Positions 9,214-18,907 of a stretch of DNA of 64,000 nucleotides are shown here, piece after piece. The stretch is from Pseudaestuariivita atlantica (GTDB lineage: Bacteria > Pseudomonadota > Alphaproteobacteria > Rhodobacterales > Rhodobacteraceae). Where the stretch lies: the NCBI RefSeq assembly GCF_001205715.1, contig NZ_AQQZ01000004.1, forward strand, positions 186,001 to 250,000, in the 5' to 3' direction. The notes beneath the pieces are model-generated. The model did not search any database and had not been told where the DNA came from. It saw nothing but the letters and a program-made list of their open reading frames with translations. A program made the position numbers and the translations under genes. Every line of letters begins with the position of its first letter. Positions within the stretch are counted from its first letter, which is position 1.

Positions 9214-9510
9214 ATGCACTATGTCGTCCTGTTCACCGATGCCCCCGACGCCGATCCCGACATCCGCACAACCCACATGGCCGCGCATCTCGATTTTCTC
9301 GAGCGCAACGCCGACCGGGTCGCCGCCGCGGGTCCGCTCTCTGACCCCGCGCAGGCGGGGCGCGACGGATTGTGGATCGTCACCGCCGACACGCCGGATC
9401 TGGTCACGCAGCTGATCCATGCCGACCCGTTCTGGCCCACCGGCCTGCGCGCATCCTATGCAATCATCCCGTGGCGGCGGGTGTTTGCCGCCGGGTCGCG
9501 CCTGATCTGA
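9214..9510 (+). CDS. YciI family protein
   Basis: This 98-aa protein has the ferredoxin-like alpha-beta YciI/YCII fold, with a start at MHYVVLFTDAP. It carries a conserved His in the first helix (MAAHLDFLERN), GPL in the next strand and a HADPFWPTG-type loop. The frame extends 12 codons upstream, but the fold begins at 9214. Family members include dehydrochlorinases and many uncharacterised proteins. It is divergent from the LysR regulator, which presumably controls it. Confidence 0.85.
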   Translation: MHYVVLFTDAPDADPDIRTTHMAAHLDFLERNADRVAAAGPLSDPAQAGRDGLWIVTADTPDLVTQLIHADPFWPTGLRASYAIIPWRRVFAAGSRLI

Positions 9511-9568
9511 CACCGCAATCGCAACGCGGTCCTGCCGCAGCCATGTCCCGCTCCCCACCATCCGGGGC

Positions 9569-9652
9569 ATGACATCCATCGCCCTTGTCTACGCTGGCGC
9601 CTGCGTGGGCGTGATCGGTTTTCGGATCGCGCTGGTCATTGTGCCGGGCTAA
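9569..9652 (+). CDS. possible 27-aa hydrophobic membrane peptide
   Basis: An ATG at 9569 opens 27 codons, ending TAA at 9652. The product is nearly all hydrophobic (ALVYAGACVGVIGFRIALVI) and would form a single membrane span. Its 3' end overlaps the convergent mtgA stop by 4 nt. There is no strong ribosome binding site and composition is the only evidence, so this could be chance. Confidence 0.25.
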   Translation: MTSIALVYAGACVGVIGFRIALVIVPG

Positions 9653-10431
9653 CCCTCGAAACACGCGGCGCGTCCGTCGGCCTCGATCGTGGCGGCGCCC
9701 GCGGCGATCCGGCTGGCGCGATTGCGCACCAGCGTCGACGGGCGCGAGGCCGACCGCGTCTTGGGCGCGGGCAGGATCGCCGCCAGCCGCGCGGCCTGCG
9801 TCGGCGACAGGGCATCCGGGCCGACGCCGAAATAATGCCGCGCCGCCGCCTCGACCCCGAAGACGCCTTCGTCGAACTCGGCCACGTTCAGGTAAACCTC
9901 GAGGATCCGGCGCTTGGACCAGAACAGCTCCACCAGCGGGGTCAGCCCGGCCTCCAGCGCCTTGCGGGTGTAGCTGCGGCCATGCCACAGGAACACGTTC
10001 TTCACGACCTGCTGGGTGATCGTGGACCCGCCCCGCGCGCCACCGGATTCGATGGCGGCGCGCATCGCGTCCATGTCGATCCCCCAGTGCAGGCAGAAAT
10101 TGGCATCTTCCGCCGCCACCGCCGACCGCGCCATCACGGGCGCGATTTCCTCCATCGGCACCCATTCGCGGTCGATCCCGCCCAGCCGCGCGGCCTCGGC
10201 CCGCATGTAGGGGCCCATGGGCGGGTTCACCACGCTCAGCATGGCGATGATGACCAGCGGCAATACGATCACGATCAGCACTCCTCGCCAGACCCAGCGC
10301 CACAGCCAGCGGCGCAGCCGCGCGCGCCATGACAGACCGGTGCCACCCGACCCTTTCGGGCGGACCCGCCGGGGCGTCACCTTGCGCCGCTTCTCGGCCC
10401 GTTTGGGCGTCTTTTTCGGGGCCCGCGCCAT
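9649..10431 (-). CDS. mtgA: monofunctional biosynthetic peptidoglycan transglycosylase
   Basis: This 260-aa GT51 enzyme polymerises lipid II glycan strands. A very basic cytoplasmic tail (residues 1-45) is followed by one membrane span (~50-67) and the periplasmic GT51 domain. The catalytic Glu108 lies in AAEDANF, and the GGSTITQQVVKN motif is at ~134-145. No transpeptidase domain follows, as expected for MtgA. The ATG at 10431 was chosen over one 10 codons upstream because the basic tail and normal family length begin there. Confidence 0.93.
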   Translation of the reverse strand: MARAPKKTPKRAEKRRKVTPRRVRPKGSGGTGLSWRARLRRWLWRWVWRGVLIVIVLPLVIIAMLSVVNPPMGPYMRAEAARLGGIDREWVPMEEIAPVMARSAVAAEDANFCLHWGIDMDAMRAAIESGGARGGSTITQQVVKNVFLWHGRSYTRKALEAGLTPLVELFWSKRRILEVYLNVAEFDEGVFGVEAAARHYFGVGPDALSPTQAARLAAILPAPKTRSASRPSTLVRNRASRIAAGAATIEADGRAACFEG

Positions 10432-10570
10432 TGCGAATGCTTTGCCGTCCACGCCGCGCACGTCAAGCCGGTTGCGCGCATGCAGCCCGCGGGGTGGCCG
10501 CAGCGCATCGCGGAAAGAGAGGGGAGAGAGTGCCCGCGCACGGACCAGCCGCGCACCGGGACAGGCCGGT

Positions 10571-10595
10571 CCGGGCAGGCGCGCGGCCTGCCCGG
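10571..10595 (-). terminator. terminator-like hairpin after gltB
   Basis: A perfect 10-bp stem, CCGGGCAGGC/GCCTGCCCGG, with a 5-nt loop begins 8 nt downstream of the gltB stop on the minus strand. No T tract follows it. The stability and position argue for transcription termination or mRNA 3'-end protection. Confidence 0.6.
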
Positions 10596-10602
10596 CCTGA
10601 TC

Positions 10603-13600
10603 CTATTCGGCCGGAACCGCGGCCTTGTCGATGCCAAGCGGCGCCGGCAGCTTGTCGAGCATCTCGATCGGGCAGACCTGCACAAAATGCGCCTTCTCGA
10701 CATCCCAGTGCTGCAGGATGTCCGCCGCCTTGCGGCTGCCCGTTTCGCGCATGTGCCGCTCGATCATCTCTTCCAGCTGCACCGACCAGTGATCGACGGT
10801 CACCGGGCAGGTCACCAGCGTTTCGAGGTTCATCATCCGGACCGCCGTGCCATCGGGGTCATAGACATAGGCCATGCCGCCGGTCATCCCCGCGCCGAAA
10901 TTCGCGCCGATCGACCCGAGGATCACCGCCAGACCGCCGGTCATGTATTCACACCCGTTCGATCCGCAGCCTTCGACCACGACCTTCGCGCCCGAGTTGC
11001 GCACGCAGAACCGCTCTCCCGCGCGGCCCGCCGCGAACAGGTACCCGTCGGTCGCGCCGTAAAGGACGGTGTTGCCGATGATCGTGTTGTCGGCCGCCAC
11101 CAGCGGGGAGGCCATCGGCGGACGCACCACCACGGTCCCGCCCGACAGGCCCTTGCCGACATAGTCGTTGGCATCGCCCGACACTTCCAGCTTCAGCCCC
11201 GGCGCGGCGAAGGCACCGAGCGACTGCCCGGCCGAGCCGGTCAGCTTGACCGTCAGGTGATCGGGTTGCAGCGAATTGCGCATCCCGAACTTGCGCACGA
11301 TATGCGACGACGTGCGCGTGCCAACCGTCCGGTGCGTGTTCTGCACCGCGTAGGACAGTTGCATCTTCTCGCCATCCTCGAGGAACCGCGCGGCATCGCG
11401 CACGATTTCCGCGTCGAGCGTATCGGGCACCTCTTCACGCGCGCGGTCGCGGTTGTAGACGATCTTGTCCGACCCATCGACGGTGATGAGCAGCGGGTTC
11501 AGGTCCAGATCGTCCAGATGCGCCGACCCACGGCTGACCTGGGACAGCAGGTCCGCCCGCCCGATCACCTCGTCCAGCGACCGTGCGCCGATGGAGGCCA
11601 GAACCTCCCGCACTTCGGTGGCGTAGAAGGTGATGAGGTTCACGACCTTGTCGGCGTTGCCGGTGAACTTGGCGCGCAAGGACTCGTCCTGCGTGCAGAC
11701 GCCCACGGGGCAGGTGTTGGACTGGCACTGTCGCACCATGATGCAGCCCATCGCGATCAGGGCGGCGGTGCCGATGCCGTATTCCTCGGCCCCCATCATC
11801 GCGGCCATGACGATGTCCCGGCCCGTGCGCAGACCTCCATCGGTGCGCAAGGTCACGCGGCTCCGCAGGTTGTTCATGGCGAGGACCTGGTGCGCTTCGG
11901 TCAGGCCCATCTCCCACGGAAGGCCGGCATACTTGATCGACGTGGCCGGGGACGCCCCGGTGCCGCCGTTGTGGCCCGAGATCAGGATCACGTCCGCCTT
12001 GGCCTTGGCCACCCCGGCGGCAATCGTGCCGACGCCCGAGGATGCCACCAGCTTCACCGTCACCTTGCAGCGCGGGTTGATCTGTTTGAGGTCGTAGATC
12101 AGCTGCGCCAGATCTTCGATCGAGTAGATGTCGTGGTGCGGCGGGGGGGAGATCAGGGTCACGCCCTTGGTCGAATGCCGCAGACGCGCGATCAGGTCGG
12201 TGACCTTCATCCCCGGAAGCTGGCCGCCTTCGCCGGGCTTGGCACCCTGGGCCACCTTGATCTCCAGCTCTTCGCACTGGTTGAGATACTCCGCCGTCAC
12301 GCCGAACCGGCCCGACGCGACCTGCTTGATCTTGGCGGACGGGTTGTCGCCGTTGGGTTCGGGGTGGAAATGCGCGGGGTCTTCACCGCCTTCGCCACTG
12401 TCCGACTTGGCCCCGATCCGGTTCATCGCCACGTTCAGCGTCTTGTGCGCCTCTGGCGACAGCGCGCCAAGGCTCATGCCCGGCGTCACGAACCGCTTGC
12501 GGATCGAGGTGATGCTTTCCACCTCTTCGATCGGCACAGGCTTGCCCAGCGCCTTCATGTCCAGAAGGTCGCGCAGATGGATCGGCGGGTTCGCCTGCAT
12601 CATCTTGGAATATTGCTGCCACAGCTGATAGCTCGCCTTGTTGCAGGCCATCTGCATCATGTGCATCGTCTGGGCGCCCCATGCGTGGGTCTCCCCCGTC
12701 TTGCGCGCCTTGTAGAAGCCGCCGATGGGCAGCACGCCGGACGATTGCCAGCCCTGCGCGTGGACCTGTTCGACCTTGCCCTGGATGCCGGTCACCCCGA
12801 TGCCCGAGATACGGCTGAGCATGCCGGGGAAGTATTCCGCCACCATCGCGCGGCTCAGTCCCACCGCCTCGAAATTCAGGCCGCCGCGATAGGAGGAAAT
12901 GACCGAGATGCCCATCTTCGACATGATCTTCAGCAGGCCCTGGTCGATGGCGTTGCGGTACCGCGCCACCACCTCGGTCAACGGACCGTCCAGCAGGCCA
13001 CGCTCGATCCGGTCGGCAAGGCTGTCCTCGGCAAGGTAGGCGTTCACCACCGTCGCGCCCGCGCCGATCAGCACGGCGAAGTAATGCGGGTCGATGCATT
13101 CCGCCGACCGCACGTTGAGCGAGCAGAAGGTCCGCAGGCCCTGCCGCGTCAGGTGGCTGTGCACCGCGCTGGTGGCGAGGATCATGGGCATACTGACCTT
13201 GCCTTCGCCCGACATGTGATCGGTCAGCACGATATGCCCCGCGCCCGAGCGCACGGCATCCTCGGCCTCGGCCCGGATGCGCGCCAGCCCTTCGGCCAGC
13301 GCATTGGCCGCGCCGCCGGTGGGGAAGGAGCAGTCGATGGTCACGACCTCGTCCCCGAACGCATTCAGCAGCTTTTCGAACTGCGCGTTGGCCACGAACG
13401 GGCTGTCGAGCACGACGATTTCCGTCTGCGCGCTGGATTCGTCCAGCACGTTCTTGAGGTTGCCGAACCGCGTCTTGAGGCTCATCACGCGATACTCGCG
13501 CAACGAGTCGATGGGCGGGTTGGTGACCTGGCTGAAGTTCTGGCGGAAGAAGTGCGACAGCGGGCGATACCGCTTGGACAGAACCGCCGACGGCGTGTCG

Positions 13601-15138
13601 TCGCCCATCGAGGCGACGGTTTCCTTCCCGTCCTCGGCCATGGGCGCGAGGATCTGCTCCAGCTCCTCAACCGTATAGCCCGCCGCGATCTGCCGCTTGC
13701 GCAATTCGTCACCGCTGAACAGGGCGCGTTCGGTCACGCTGGCGAGCGTGTCGTCCAGTTCGTTGATCTTGCCGACCCACTCACCGAACGGTTGCGCGGC
13801 GGCGAGCGTGTCCTTGATCTCGGTATCGTGGAACAGCTTCCCCTCGGCCATGTCGACGGCGATCATCTGGCCGGGGCCCAGCGCGCCCTTTTCGATCACG
13901 CTGGTCTCATCAATCGGGACCATCCCCGCCTCGGACCCCGCGATCAGCAGGCCGTCACCCGTCACCACGTAACGCATCGGGCGCAACCCGTTGCGGTCCA
14001 GCCCGGCACAAACCCAACGGCCATCGGTCATGGCAAGTGCTGCAGGGCCGTCCCACGGCTCCATCACGGCGTTGCAGTAATTGTACATGTCGCGCCACGC
14101 CTGCGGCAGCTCCACCGCCTGCTTGGACCACGATTCCGGAACCAGCATCGTCTTGGCCATCGGCGCGTTGCGACCCGCCCGCACCAGCACCTCGAACACC
14201 GCGTCCAGCGCCGCCGAGTCGGATGCACCCGAAGCGATAATCGGCTTGATGTCTTCCGCCATCTCGCCAAACGTGTTCGACGCCATGCGGATTTCATGGC
14301 TCTTCATCCAGTTGGTGTTGCCCTTCAGCGTGTTGATCTCGCCGTTATGGGCGAGCATGCGGAACGGCTGGGCCAGCCACCATTGCGGGAAGGTGTTGGT
14401 GGAATAGCGCTGGTGATAGATCGCGAAGGCGCTTTCGAACCGGTCGTCCTGCAGGTCGGGGTAGAACTCCGCCACCTGCTCGGCCAGCATCATGCCCTTG
14501 TAGATGATCGACCGGCACGACAGCGACGCGATATAGAGCGTCGGCACCTGCGCGGCGGCGGCCGCCTTTTCGATGCGGCGGCGGATGACGTAAAGCTCAC
14601 GCTCGAACTGCTCTTCATCGACGCCCTTGGAATTGCCGATCAGGATCTGCTCGATCTCGGGGCGGGTGGCATTGGCCTTGTCACCAAGGCACGCAACCTC
14701 GACCGGCACCCGGCGCCAGCCATAGATGCGGTAGCCTTTGCGCAGCACCTCGGTTTCGACGATGGTCCGGCAGGTCTCCTGCGCCCCGAAATCTGTGCGC
14801 GGCAAAAAGACCTGGCCCACGGCGATCATCTCGCCCTCTTCGGGCTCGTGCCCGGTGCGGCGGATCTGGTCCTCGAAGAAGGGCACGGGGATTTCCACGT
14901 GGATGCCCGCGCCGTCACCCGTCTTGCCATCGGCATCGACCGCGCCCCGGTGCCAGACGGCCTTCAGCGCGTCGATGCCCGCCTCGACCACCTGCCGCGA
15001 CTTGGCGCCATCGACGGACACGACCAGACCCACCCCGCAGGACGAATGCTCGTCCGTTTCGGAATACATTCCGTTCTCGGCCATCCAGCGGCGTTTCTCT
15101 TCCTCGGCCCTTGCCCAGTTGGCATCGAACTTGGTCAT
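10603..15138 (-). CDS. gltB: glutamate synthase large subunit
   Basis: This 1511-aa protein catalyses glutamine-dependent reductive amination of 2-oxoglutarate. The N-terminal class II amidotransferase domain would use Cys34 after removal of a 33-residue propeptide (HSSCGVG). The central and FMN-binding synthase domains follow, with a [3Fe-4S]-type cysteine cluster near residues 1135-1150 (CIMVRQCQSNTCPVGVC). A C-terminal GXGXG beta-helix domain completes the protein. Length matches bacterial GltB. Its ATG overlaps the stop of the GFA gene by 4 nt, so it is translationally coupled at the end of the gltD-x-y-gltB run. Confidence 0.97.
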   Translation of the reverse strand: MTKFDANWARAEEEKRRWMAENGMYSETDEHSSCGVGLVVSVDGAKSRQVVEAGIDALKAVWHRGAVDADGKTGDGAGIHVEIPVPFFEDQIRRTGHEPEEGEMIAVGQVFLPRTDFGAQETCRTIVETEVLRKGYRIYGWRRVPVEVACLGDKANATRPEIEQILIGNSKGVDEEQFERELYVIRRRIEKAAAAAQVPTLYIASLSCRSIIYKGMMLAEQVAEFYPDLQDDRFESAFAIYHQRYSTNTFPQWWLAQPFRMLAHNGEINTLKGNTNWMKSHEIRMASNTFGEMAEDIKPIIASGASDSAALDAVFEVLVRAGRNAPMAKTMLVPESWSKQAVELPQAWRDMYNYCNAVMEPWDGPAALAMTDGRWVCAGLDRNGLRPMRYVVTGDGLLIAGSEAGMVPIDETSVIEKGALGPGQMIAVDMAEGKLFHDTEIKDTLAAAQPFGEWVGKINELDDTLASVTERALFSGDELRKRQIAAGYTVEELEQILAPMAEDGKETVASMGDDTPSAVLSKRYRPLSHFFRQNFSQVTNPPIDSLREYRVMSLKTRFGNLKNVLDESSAQTEIVVLDSPFVANAQFEKLLNAFGDEVVTIDCSFPTGGAANALAEGLARIRAEAEDAVRSGAGHIVLTDHMSGEGKVSMPMILATSAVHSHLTRQGLRTFCSLNVRSAECIDPHYFAVLIGAGATVVNAYLAEDSLADRIERGLLDGPLTEVVARYRNAIDQGLLKIMSKMGISVISSYRGGLNFEAVGLSRAMVAEYFPGMLSRISGIGVTGIQGKVEQVHAQGWQSSGVLPIGGFYKARKTGETHAWGAQTMHMMQMACNKASYQLWQQYSKMMQANPPIHLRDLLDMKALGKPVPIEEVESITSIRKRFVTPGMSLGALSPEAHKTLNVAMNRIGAKSDSGEGGEDPAHFHPEPNGDNPSAKIKQVASGRFGVTAEYLNQCEELEIKVAQGAKPGEGGQLPGMKVTDLIARLRHSTKGVTLISPPPHHDIYSIEDLAQLIYDLKQINPRCKVTVKLVASSGVGTIAAGVAKAKADVILISGHNGGTGASPATSIKYAGLPWEMGLTEAHQVLAMNNLRSRVTLRTDGGLRTGRDIVMAAMMGAEEYGIGTAALIAMGCIMVRQCQSNTCPVGVCTQDESLRAKFTGNADKVVNLITFYATEVREVLASIGARSLDEVIGRADLLSQVSRGSAHLDDLDLNPLLITVDGSDKIVYNRDRAREEVPDTLDAEIVRDAARFLEDGEKMQLSYAVQNTHRTVGTRTSSHIVRKFGMRNSLQPDHLTVKLTGSAGQSLGAFAAPGLKLEVSGDANDYVGKGLSGGTVVVRPPMASPLVAADNTIIGNTVLYGATDGYLFAAGRAGERFCVRNSGAKVVVEGCGSNGCEYMTGGLAVILGSIGANFGAGMTGGMAYVYDPDGTAVRMMNLETLVTCPVTVDHWSVQLEEMIERHMRETGSRKAADILQHWDVEKAHFVQVCPIEMLDKLPAPLGIDKAAVPAE

Positions 15139-15569
15139 GTGCTTTCCCTTTCGAGATACGCCCGTAACTTGGCCTCTTCCTGCGCTTCGGTGCTTTGCGT
15201 GGCACCTTCGAACGCCGGCAGCCAGTCCGGGCGGTAATCGACAAAAATCTCTTCGGTGACGGTCAGTCCCGCCTGGTCATCCAGCAAACCCGCCGCGACA
15301 CCGCGCGTGGGCTTGCCCTGCATTTTCCACCACAGGGTCGAGCCGCAAGTGGCGCAGGTGATGCGCTCCCCCCAATGGCTCGCGTGATAGGAGTGCAGGG
15401 CGTCTTCGCCCTGCGTGATCTGCATTTCGGCAACATGCGCAACGAACAGCGGCCCGCCTCCCGTCCATTGCTGGCACTGGCGGCAATGACACGCCTGCAA
15501 CCCGGCCTCGACACGGGCCGAAAACCGCACCGCGCCGCAAAGGCACCCGCCTGTGCGCAACTCACTCAT
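15135..15569 (-). CDS. GFA family (Mss4-fold, zinc-binding) protein
   Basis: This 144-aa protein resembles glutathione-dependent formaldehyde-activating enzyme (Gfa). Zinc-binding cysteines are visible as CLC (9, 11), CHCRQC (27, 29, 32) and CATC (72, 75), the full family set. Many homologues do not act on S-hydroxymethylglutathione, so the substrate is open. It is wedged between the secreted 259-aa gene (8-nt overlap) and gltB (4-nt overlap). It is therefore tied into the glutamate synthase operon. Confidence 0.88.
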   Translation of the reverse strand: MSELRTGGCLCGAVRFSARVEAGLQACHCRQCQQWTGGGPLFVAHVAEMQITQGEDALHSYHASHWGERITCATCGSTLWWKMQGKPTRGVAAGLLDDQAGLTVTEEIFVDYRPDWLPAFEGATQSTEAQEEAKLRAYLEREST

Positions 15570-16341
15570 CGCGCACCTCCGGCACCGGCGCGAAGGCCGC
15601 CGGCAGGATGCCGGGCGCGTCCAGTCCGGCGCTCAGGCTGTCGCAATCGTATTTCGGGCGGTTGGGGAAAAAGCCGGGCTCGCCGGGATAGATGAATTCG
15701 ACGGGCCGGAAATCGTAGGGCACGGTTTCGCCGTTGCGGGTCGTCGTGCCGCTTCCGGAAAAGAAGACGCGATGCCGGTTCGAGATGAACTCGTTCCCCT
15801 CGCGCTCCCAGATGACTTCGCCATCCGTGCCGACGGCTTTCGCGGCATAGGCCGTGGGCAGCAATTCCTCGCCGTCGATGGTGACCGGCCCGCCCACGAC
15901 GCGGTCGAACCCGGTCACGTGTTCGGTCACGTCGCCACGGCGGATCAGGAAATCGTAGGTGTCGACGCCGGTGCCGAGCAGTTCGGACATCGACATCGGG
16001 TCGGCGCTCGACATCAGGGTGTTCCGGCGGACGGGGAACAGGGTAAAGCTTTCGACCCACTCCGCCTCGTTGTTGACGCGGCTGACAAAGGTCGGCCCGT
16101 TCGGCCCTATGGTCACCCGCCACGTGTCGCCGGGCAGGTCGCCTTCGCAGGTCCAGTAATTCGCCACCTGGCAGGTGCGGGACTGGACCGTCAGGAACCC
16201 GGTGCAGCCATCGGGCGGCTGGAAGCCCTGCGCCGCGGCAGGCAGCGCGCCAAGGGCGGCGACCACGACCCCGGCCAGCCCGACCGCGATGCGCGGTCCG
16301 AGAGGGACACAGGCAGCAAGGATGGCTGCAAGGCGTGTCAT
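15562..16341 (-). CDS. secreted protein of unknown function in the glt operon
   Basis: This 259-aa protein has an N-terminal hydrophobic signal ending ALPAAAQG. The mature part is beta-rich, with several cysteines near its start (residues ~46-65) and one near its end (DCDS), suggesting periplasmic disulfides. The ATG at 16341 has GGGAG nine bases upstream and directly precedes the signal peptide; the frame itself opens 59 codons earlier. It lies 119 nt after gltD and overlaps the GFA start. I do not recognise a named domain, and its presence among cytoplasmic nitrogen-assimilation genes is unexplained. Confidence 0.78.
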   Translation of the reverse strand: MTRLAAILAACVPLGPRIAVGLAGVVVAALGALPAAAQGFQPPDGCTGFLTVQSRTCQVANYWTCEGDLPGDTWRVTIGPNGPTFVSRVNNEAEWVESFTLFPVRRNTLMSSADPMSMSELLGTGVDTYDFLIRRGDVTEHVTGFDRVVGGPVTIDGEELLPTAYAAKAVGTDGEVIWEREGNEFISNRHRVFFSGSGTTTRNGETVPYDFRPVEFIYPGEPGFFPNRPKYDCDSLSAGLDAPGILPAAFAPVPEVRDE

Positions 16342-16460
16342 GTCTGTGCTCCCTGTCTCGGCGCCGGTTAGGTCAGCCTTGGTGTCGTTTTGCCGGTCCA
16401 TTGTGGACGCGGCGCGAAATGCTCGGTTTCGGGGGGTGTTCTGTACAGATCGTGCAGAAC

Positions 16461-17882
16461 TCACTCCGCCGCGATGGCCTTGGCCGGGCCGAAAGCGTCG
16501 AGGATCGCGTCGGCGCAATCGCGCCCGTCGCGGATCGCCCAGACGACCAGCGAGGCACCGCGCACGATGTCACCCACCGCGTAGACGCCCTCCATCGCCG
16601 TCTTGCCCGTCGTGAACTCGGCCTTGACCGTACCCCACCGGGTCACCTCCAGATCGGGCTGATCCCACATCTTGGGCAGGTCCTCGGGTTCGAACCCCAG
16701 CGCCTTGATGATGATGTCCGCCGGTTCGACATAGTCGGAACCTTCAATGATCTCAGGTGCTTGACGGCCCGTCACGTCCGGCAGGCCCAACCGCATCCGC
16801 TGCACGACAACGCCTTCATCGGTGAAGCCCCTGGGCGCGGTCAGCCATTCGAACTGCACGCCTTCCTCCTCGGCGTTCTGCACCTCGCGCTGTGACCCCG
16901 GCATGTTGGCCCGGTCGCGGCGGTACAGGCATTTGACGCTTTCGGCCCCCTGCCGGATCGCCGTGCGCACGCAGTCCATCGCCGTGTCACCTCCGCCGAT
17001 CACCACCACGCGCTTGCCCTTCGCGTTCAGGGTGCCGTCAGTGTAACCTTCTGTTTCCTCACCGAAATTCAGCTTGTTCGAGGCGGTGAGGAAATCCAGC
17101 GCCTTGACCGATTGCCGCGTTGCCGGTTCCGGCAGGCCCAGTTCGCGCGACTTGTAGACGCCGGTCGCAATGATGACCGCGTCGTGCTTGGCATGGATGT
17201 CAGCAAACTTCGCGGCGTCCACGTCGCAGTTCAGTTCGAACGTCACGCCGCCCTGTTCAAGCTGTTCGTTGCGGCGCACCACGACGTCCTTTTCCAGCTT
17301 GAAGCCGGGGATGCCGTAGGTCAGAAGCCCACCCGCGCGGTCGTAACGGTCATAGATCGTGACCTGCACGCCGGCACGGCGCAGCACGTCCGCCGCCGCC
17401 AGCCCGCCGGGGCCCGCACCGATGATTCCTACGCTTTCGGGACGCTCCTGCATCGGGGTGATTGGCTGCACCCAGCCATTTTCCCAAGCGGAATCAGTGA
17501 TGTATTTCTCCACCGCGCCGATCGTGACTGTGCCGTGGCCGGATTGTTCGATCACGCAGTTGCCTTCGCACAGGCGGTCCTGCGGGCAGATGCGGCCACA
17601 GATTTCCGGGAAGGTGTTGGTGGCCTGGCTGACCTCGTAGGCCTCCTGCAAGCGGCCCTCGGCGGTCAGGCGCAACCAGTCGGGGATGTTGTTGTGCAAG
17701 GGGCAATGCGACTGGCAGTAGGGCACGCCGCATTGCGAGCAGCGCGAGGCCTGCTCCGCCGCCTTTTCCCGCGCGAACTCGGCATAGATCTCGTCGAAAT
17801 CGCCCTTCCGCGTGTCGGCAGACCGCTTCTGCGGCATGTCGCGGTCGATCTTGACGAATTTGAGCATCGGCTGGTTGGCCAT
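16461..17882 (-). CDS. gltD: glutamate synthase small subunit
   Basis: This 473-aa NADPH-oxidising subunit feeds electrons to GltB through FAD and [4Fe-4S] clusters. The N-terminus carries two cysteine motifs (CSQCGVPYCQSHCP and CGRICPQDRLCEGNC). The FAD Rossmann motif GIIGAGPGGLAAADVL and the NAD(P) motif VVVIGGGDTAMDC follow. Length and motifs are complete. The start has GAGAGG upstream. It heads the minus-strand run gltD-secreted protein-GFA-gltB. The 215 bp upstream, towards uppP, is AT-rich for this genome and presumably holds both promoters. Confidence 0.97.
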   Translation of the reverse strand: MANQPMLKFVKIDRDMPQKRSADTRKGDFDEIYAEFAREKAAEQASRCSQCGVPYCQSHCPLHNNIPDWLRLTAEGRLQEAYEVSQATNTFPEICGRICPQDRLCEGNCVIEQSGHGTVTIGAVEKYITDSAWENGWVQPITPMQERPESVGIIGAGPGGLAAADVLRRAGVQVTIYDRYDRAGGLLTYGIPGFKLEKDVVVRRNEQLEQGGVTFELNCDVDAAKFADIHAKHDAVIIATGVYKSRELGLPEPATRQSVKALDFLTASNKLNFGEETEGYTDGTLNAKGKRVVVIGGGDTAMDCVRTAIRQGAESVKCLYRRDRANMPGSQREVQNAEEEGVQFEWLTAPRGFTDEGVVVQRMRLGLPDVTGRQAPEIIEGSDYVEPADIIIKALGFEPEDLPKMWDQPDLEVTRWGTVKAEFTTGKTAMEGVYAVGDIVRGASLVVWAIRDGRDCADAILDAFGPAKAIAAE

Positions 17883-18097
17883 CGGAGCCTCTCTGTCTGT
17901 CGAGCGGACCTTTTAACAGATGATCTGCGTCTGAAAAGTCATAAAGCGTTACCTATTTGGCAAATATTTTGTCGCGTGTCCGGTCGGTCTGGTGAGGAAA
18001 CGTCAATATTTAGGTCCGACTCGGACACAACTGCGCGCTTTCCTTTTAAAACAAGGCGCTTATACCGGGTGCACCCGCCAACCTGATGCGAGGCCAC

Positions 18098-18907
18098 ATG
18101 GCGCTCTATCACCTGTTTCTCGTCGCGATCATCCAGGGCGTGACCGAATTTCTGCCGATCTCGTCCTCGGGGCACCTCATTCTGCTGCCGAATCTCACCG
18201 GGCTGGCGGACCAGGGACAGGTGATCGACGTGGCGGTGCATGTCGGCACGCTGGGCGCGGTGGTCCTGTATTTCTGGCGCGACGTGAGGCTCGCGGCGAG
18301 CGGCATCCCGCGCCTGTTGCGCGGCAAGGTCGACACGCAGGGCGCGTGGCTTGCGCTGTGCCTTGCCATCGCGACCGTGCCGGTGATCCTGTTCGGGCTG
18401 GTGCTGAAGCTGACGGGCTGGGACGATGCGCTGCGGTCGGTCGTGGTGATCGGCTGGACGATGCTGATCTTCGGGCTGGTGCTGTACTGGGCCGACCAGT
18501 TCTATCCGTCCGAGCGCAAAGCCGCGGACTGGTCGATGAAACATGCGTGGATCATGGGGCTGTGGCAGGCCGTGGCGCTGATCCCCGGCACGTCGCGGTC
18601 GGGCATCACCATCACCGCCGCCCGGTTCCTCGGCTACGAACGGTCCGACGCGGCACGGCTGTCCATGCTGATGTCGATCCCCACCATCCTCGCCTCGGGC
18701 GCGGTTCTGAGTGTCGAGGTGATCGCCGACGCCGACCTCGCCGCCGCCCGCGACGCCAGCATCGCCGCCGTCTTCGCGTTCCTCGCGGCCCTATTGGCGC
18801 TGTCGCTGATGATGCGTCTTTTGCGGTCGGTCAGTTATACGCCGTACGTGGTGTACCGGGTGGTGCTTGGGGTGGTTCTGCTGTGGTGGGGATACACGGC
18901 CGTCTGA
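18098..18907 (+). CDS. uppP: undecaprenyl-diphosphatase
   Basis: This 269-aa integral membrane enzyme recycles undecaprenyl pyrophosphate for peptidoglycan synthesis. It has the family motifs QGVTEFLPISSSGHL near the N-terminus and PGTSRSG in the middle, with about eight hydrophobic segments. A GAGG sequence just upstream supports the ATG at 18098, while an earlier in-frame ATG four codons upstream overlaps that site. It is divergent from gltD and convergent with carB. Confidence 0.95.
   Translation: MALYHLFLVAIIQGVTEFLPISSSGHLILLPNLTGLADQGQVIDVAVHVGTLGAVVLYFWRDVRLAASGIPRLLRGKVDTQGAWLALCLAIATVPVILFGLVLKLTGWDDALRSVVVIGWTMLIFGLVLYWADQFYPSERKAADWSMKHAWIMGLWQAVALIPGTSRSGITITAARFLGYERSDAARLSMLMSIPTILASGAVLSVEVIADADLAAARDASIAAVFAFLAALLALSLMMRLLRSVSYTPYVVYRVVLGVVLLWWGYTAV

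Noticed and set aside
10480-15237. A 1585-codon open frame on the plus strand
   Set aside because: It is antisense to gltB, whose domains and motifs are complete. The translation is His/Arg-rich with no recognisable domain, as expected for the complement of a high-GC gene.
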